Part shown: in pieces, positions 62,066-64,000 of the stretch
Layout of the letters: each line of letters starts with the position of its first letter
How positions within the stretch are numbered: the stretch's first letter is position 1
Assembly: GCF_040807025.1 (NCBI RefSeq)
Contig: NC_090953.1
Coordinates: 23,110,997 to 23,174,996, forward strand
DNA length: 64,000 nt
From: Struthio camelus
Taxonomy: Eukaryota > Chordata > Aves > Struthioniformes > Struthionidae
Reading direction: 5' to 3'
The notes under the pieces: model-generated
The model's database searches: none
The model's input: the letters and a program-made list of their open reading frames with translations, nothing else
What the model was told of the DNA's origin: nothing
Made by a program: the position numbers and the translations under genes

Positions 62066-64000
62066 TCTTACTGGAGGAAGACACTCGCTCACCCACAGCC
62101 CTGTTCCTGGTCTGAGAGGCACCGTGCAGCATGCAGTTTTTGGGGTGGGGAAGAGGGGGCGCATCCGCCCACTTTATTATTGGCTTCACAATCTGAGAGG
62201 AAAAAGCAGAGGCAGTGTGCGTGTTTTGTGGTTGACACAACCGAGTTATAAGGAGTCTGTTAAGATATATAAATATATATTATATAATTTTTAAGTTTTT
62301 TTTTTTTTAATTTTTGTTTCCTGGTGGGTGATTTTTATCCACCTAGTCTTCCAGCTCCAAGGACCTTCGCTTTTGGGAAGTGTTGCTGAGCTACTTAGCT
62401 GGGGTTGATTGTGCTTATGTATTTTTCCCTCTCAGTATTGGAGAAAACATCTTAAGTACCAAACCAGTATTTGATAGAGCTGCTCTGTGTGTGTGTTTGT
62501 GCGTGGTGCGTGCGTGCGTGCAAGAGAAGGGCGAGGGGGCGGGGTGGGTTTTGGTGCATTTCACTAGTGAAATCCACATATGGGATATATATTTTTTTAA
62601 GTAGAGAAGTTTAGCGCTGGCAGATATTTAAACACAGGGAAGATTCCGATTTTAAAAAGAAGTCGGCACGGACTTCGTAAGCCACGACAGACACAACTGC
62701 ACTGTCTCTCCTCCTCAAAGGAGGCAGCTTTCCTTGCACAAACCAACGCTGCCAGCCCTAAGCGCCCGAAACTGCTTCCGCTGTCCCTGGCGGGGGGCTG
62801 CGCGCTCAGCTGCGCCGCTGCTCCCTTCTGTCCCAGGGGCTTCAAAGGCAGCAGGTTGGCTCCTTGCGGGGCTCGCGTTCCCCTCCTTCCCGCAGGCAGA
62901 GAGCTGGAGAAGCGTGTGTGTGGAGGACGGAGAGAGGCTTGGGCGAAGGTGGTGGCGGGGGGCAGCCGTCGTCCCTCGCGGACCTTCCTGCAGCCGGGGC
63001 GAGCGGAGGTGAAGTGCACGGCCCGGAGGGGGTCACTACTCATTGGCAGCCAATGTGCAGAAGGCAGATCTAGCCGTGGAGATGAACGGGAGCCTCCTAT
63101 GGAGAGAGGGCAAGAGAGGGAAGAGCCCGTCGGGCAATATTCAGAGTTTGCCAGCAATAAGTTACCTGTCTCGTTTCTCCTCCTTTTGCTGTAACCGGAC
63201 AGGAAGGGGTTCTTGCGTGTCCTCTTCCGTTGCAAAGGTTTCGCCCGCGCTGCCCTGCTCCTCGCCCTACCTCCCTCAGCCGCTGGTCTTGGTCCTCCCC
63301 CCCTCCCCGTTTTTCCTGTGTATGCTCAAGGTGATCTGGAAGCGGAAGTCTGGGTGGTTTAGACTTTTTACCAGCTTGGAAGTAACAGCTGCTGCTGCTG
63401 CTTTGTGGGTGTCTTGTCCCGAGTCTGTGCCTGCATGTCCTCTGAGCGGAGGGGGGCTCCCGTGGATGCCTGCTGTCTACGGTGCCCAGGAAAAACCAAC
63501 CAATAAACCACGCGGAGACCTCTCCCTTTCGCAGCAGGGTTTTCACAAGCGGCTTTCCTCCCTCCCCGTGTCTGACATCTGAGCTCCAAGCTCTGATCCC
63601 AGCCTGTACAATAGCAAAGATTTTTTTTTTCTTTTTATTTGAACTTGCTTTTTGTATTCTGTAATGTGATCCTTGGCCCACTATCCATGTGATTTCTATA
63701 CAAATGTTGTAAACTTGACTGTAGTGCAGTATTTCCATTAAAATATCAGGGCTAATCATTGTGCACAGATTTTTCTTCCTTCCTGATCATACACAATGAA
63801 ACCTGGGGGTGCATCGGAGGGAGAAGGGTGCAGGGAGGAAGGGGGGGGTGCGCAGAAGCGTTTAGACGGAGGGTCCAAGAGGACATCCGGCTCTTGGGAG
63901 CGCTGGCTTAGCGCTCGCCTGGGCTGTAAACGTCTCTGCTGGGGGGCACTGCCGCCGGTTTCCAATTAATTGACTAAGACGTGCAGTGGTCTGTGGTGGC
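62066..64000. other. Downstream flank of SIN3A, possible long 3' UTR
   Basis: No coding exon recognised on either strand. 62220-62620 is AT-rich and UTR-like; 62750-63320 is GC-rich; 63600-63760 is again UTR-like and ends in a poly(A) signal at 63737. In human the next gene this way is MAN2C1; nothing here matches it by eye. Confidence 0.5.
63737..63742 (+). terminator. Distal candidate poly(A) signal (ATTAAA)
   Basis: ATTAAA is preceded by several TGTA motifs (CFIm-type sites) within 80 nt and followed by GTGCACAGATTTTTCTTCC, a U-rich downstream element. It may end a long SIN3A transcript or an unrecognised + strand transcript. Confidence 0.5.

Overview
This is nuclear DNA from a vertebrate, most likely a bird. 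It carries two head-to-tail protein-coding genes on the + strand: PTPN9 (MEG2, a CRAL-TRIO-domain tyrosine phosphatase; coding exons 3146-16751) and SIN3A (the Sin3A corepressor scaffold; coding exons 32800-61078). Both coding sequences assemble completely across GT-AG introns with no frame break: 588 codons plus stop in 13 exons for PTPN9, and 1274 codons plus stop in 20 coding exons for SIN3A. The PTPN9-SIN3A adjacency and orientation match human 15q24. The bird reading is an inference from compact introns, a very GC-rich CpG-dense first third, and very few recent interspersed repeats. Another sauropsid cannot be excluded.

Layout. 1-2380: upstream flank of PTPN9 with no gene seen. 2380-3145: CpG-island promoter and 5' leader of PTPN9. 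3146-16751: PTPN9 exons with short GC-rich introns. 16752 to about 18930: PTPN9 3' UTR, ending near an AATAAA at 18908. About 18930-20400: intergenic. About 20400-23700: a large CpG island with CCAAT, E-box, ETS, kappaB and MYB-type sites, taken as the SIN3A promoter; the first noncoding exon probably ends at 23090. 23091-32767: SIN3A intron 1. 32768-61078: coding exons. 61079 to about 62065: SIN3A 3' UTR with three poly(A) signals. 62066-64000: a flank with a further candidate poly(A) site at 63737 and no recognised coding exon.

Function. PTPN9 is a cytoplasmic, vesicle-associated tyrosine phosphatase regulated by phosphoinositide or lipid binding to its CRAL-TRIO domain. All hallmark catalytic residues are intact here. 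SIN3A is the nuclear scaffold that brings HDAC1/2 to DNA-bound repressors through its PAH domains. The two genes are neighbours but there is no evidence that they work in one pathway.

No undescribed multi-gene system is visible. The observations most worth following are: a roughly 615-bp hAT-like DNA transposon with inverted ends and a near-perfect 8-bp target duplication in the last SIN3A intron; a four-codon upstream ORF whose stop overlaps the SIN3A start codon (ATGA); two stop-free, length-divisible-by-three introns inside the PTPN9 catalytic domain; Pumilio-type motifs that overlap both proximal SIN3A poly(A) signals; a 12-bp-period triplet of MYB-type sites in the SIN3A island; and an abrupt base-composition boundary near 23.8 kb.
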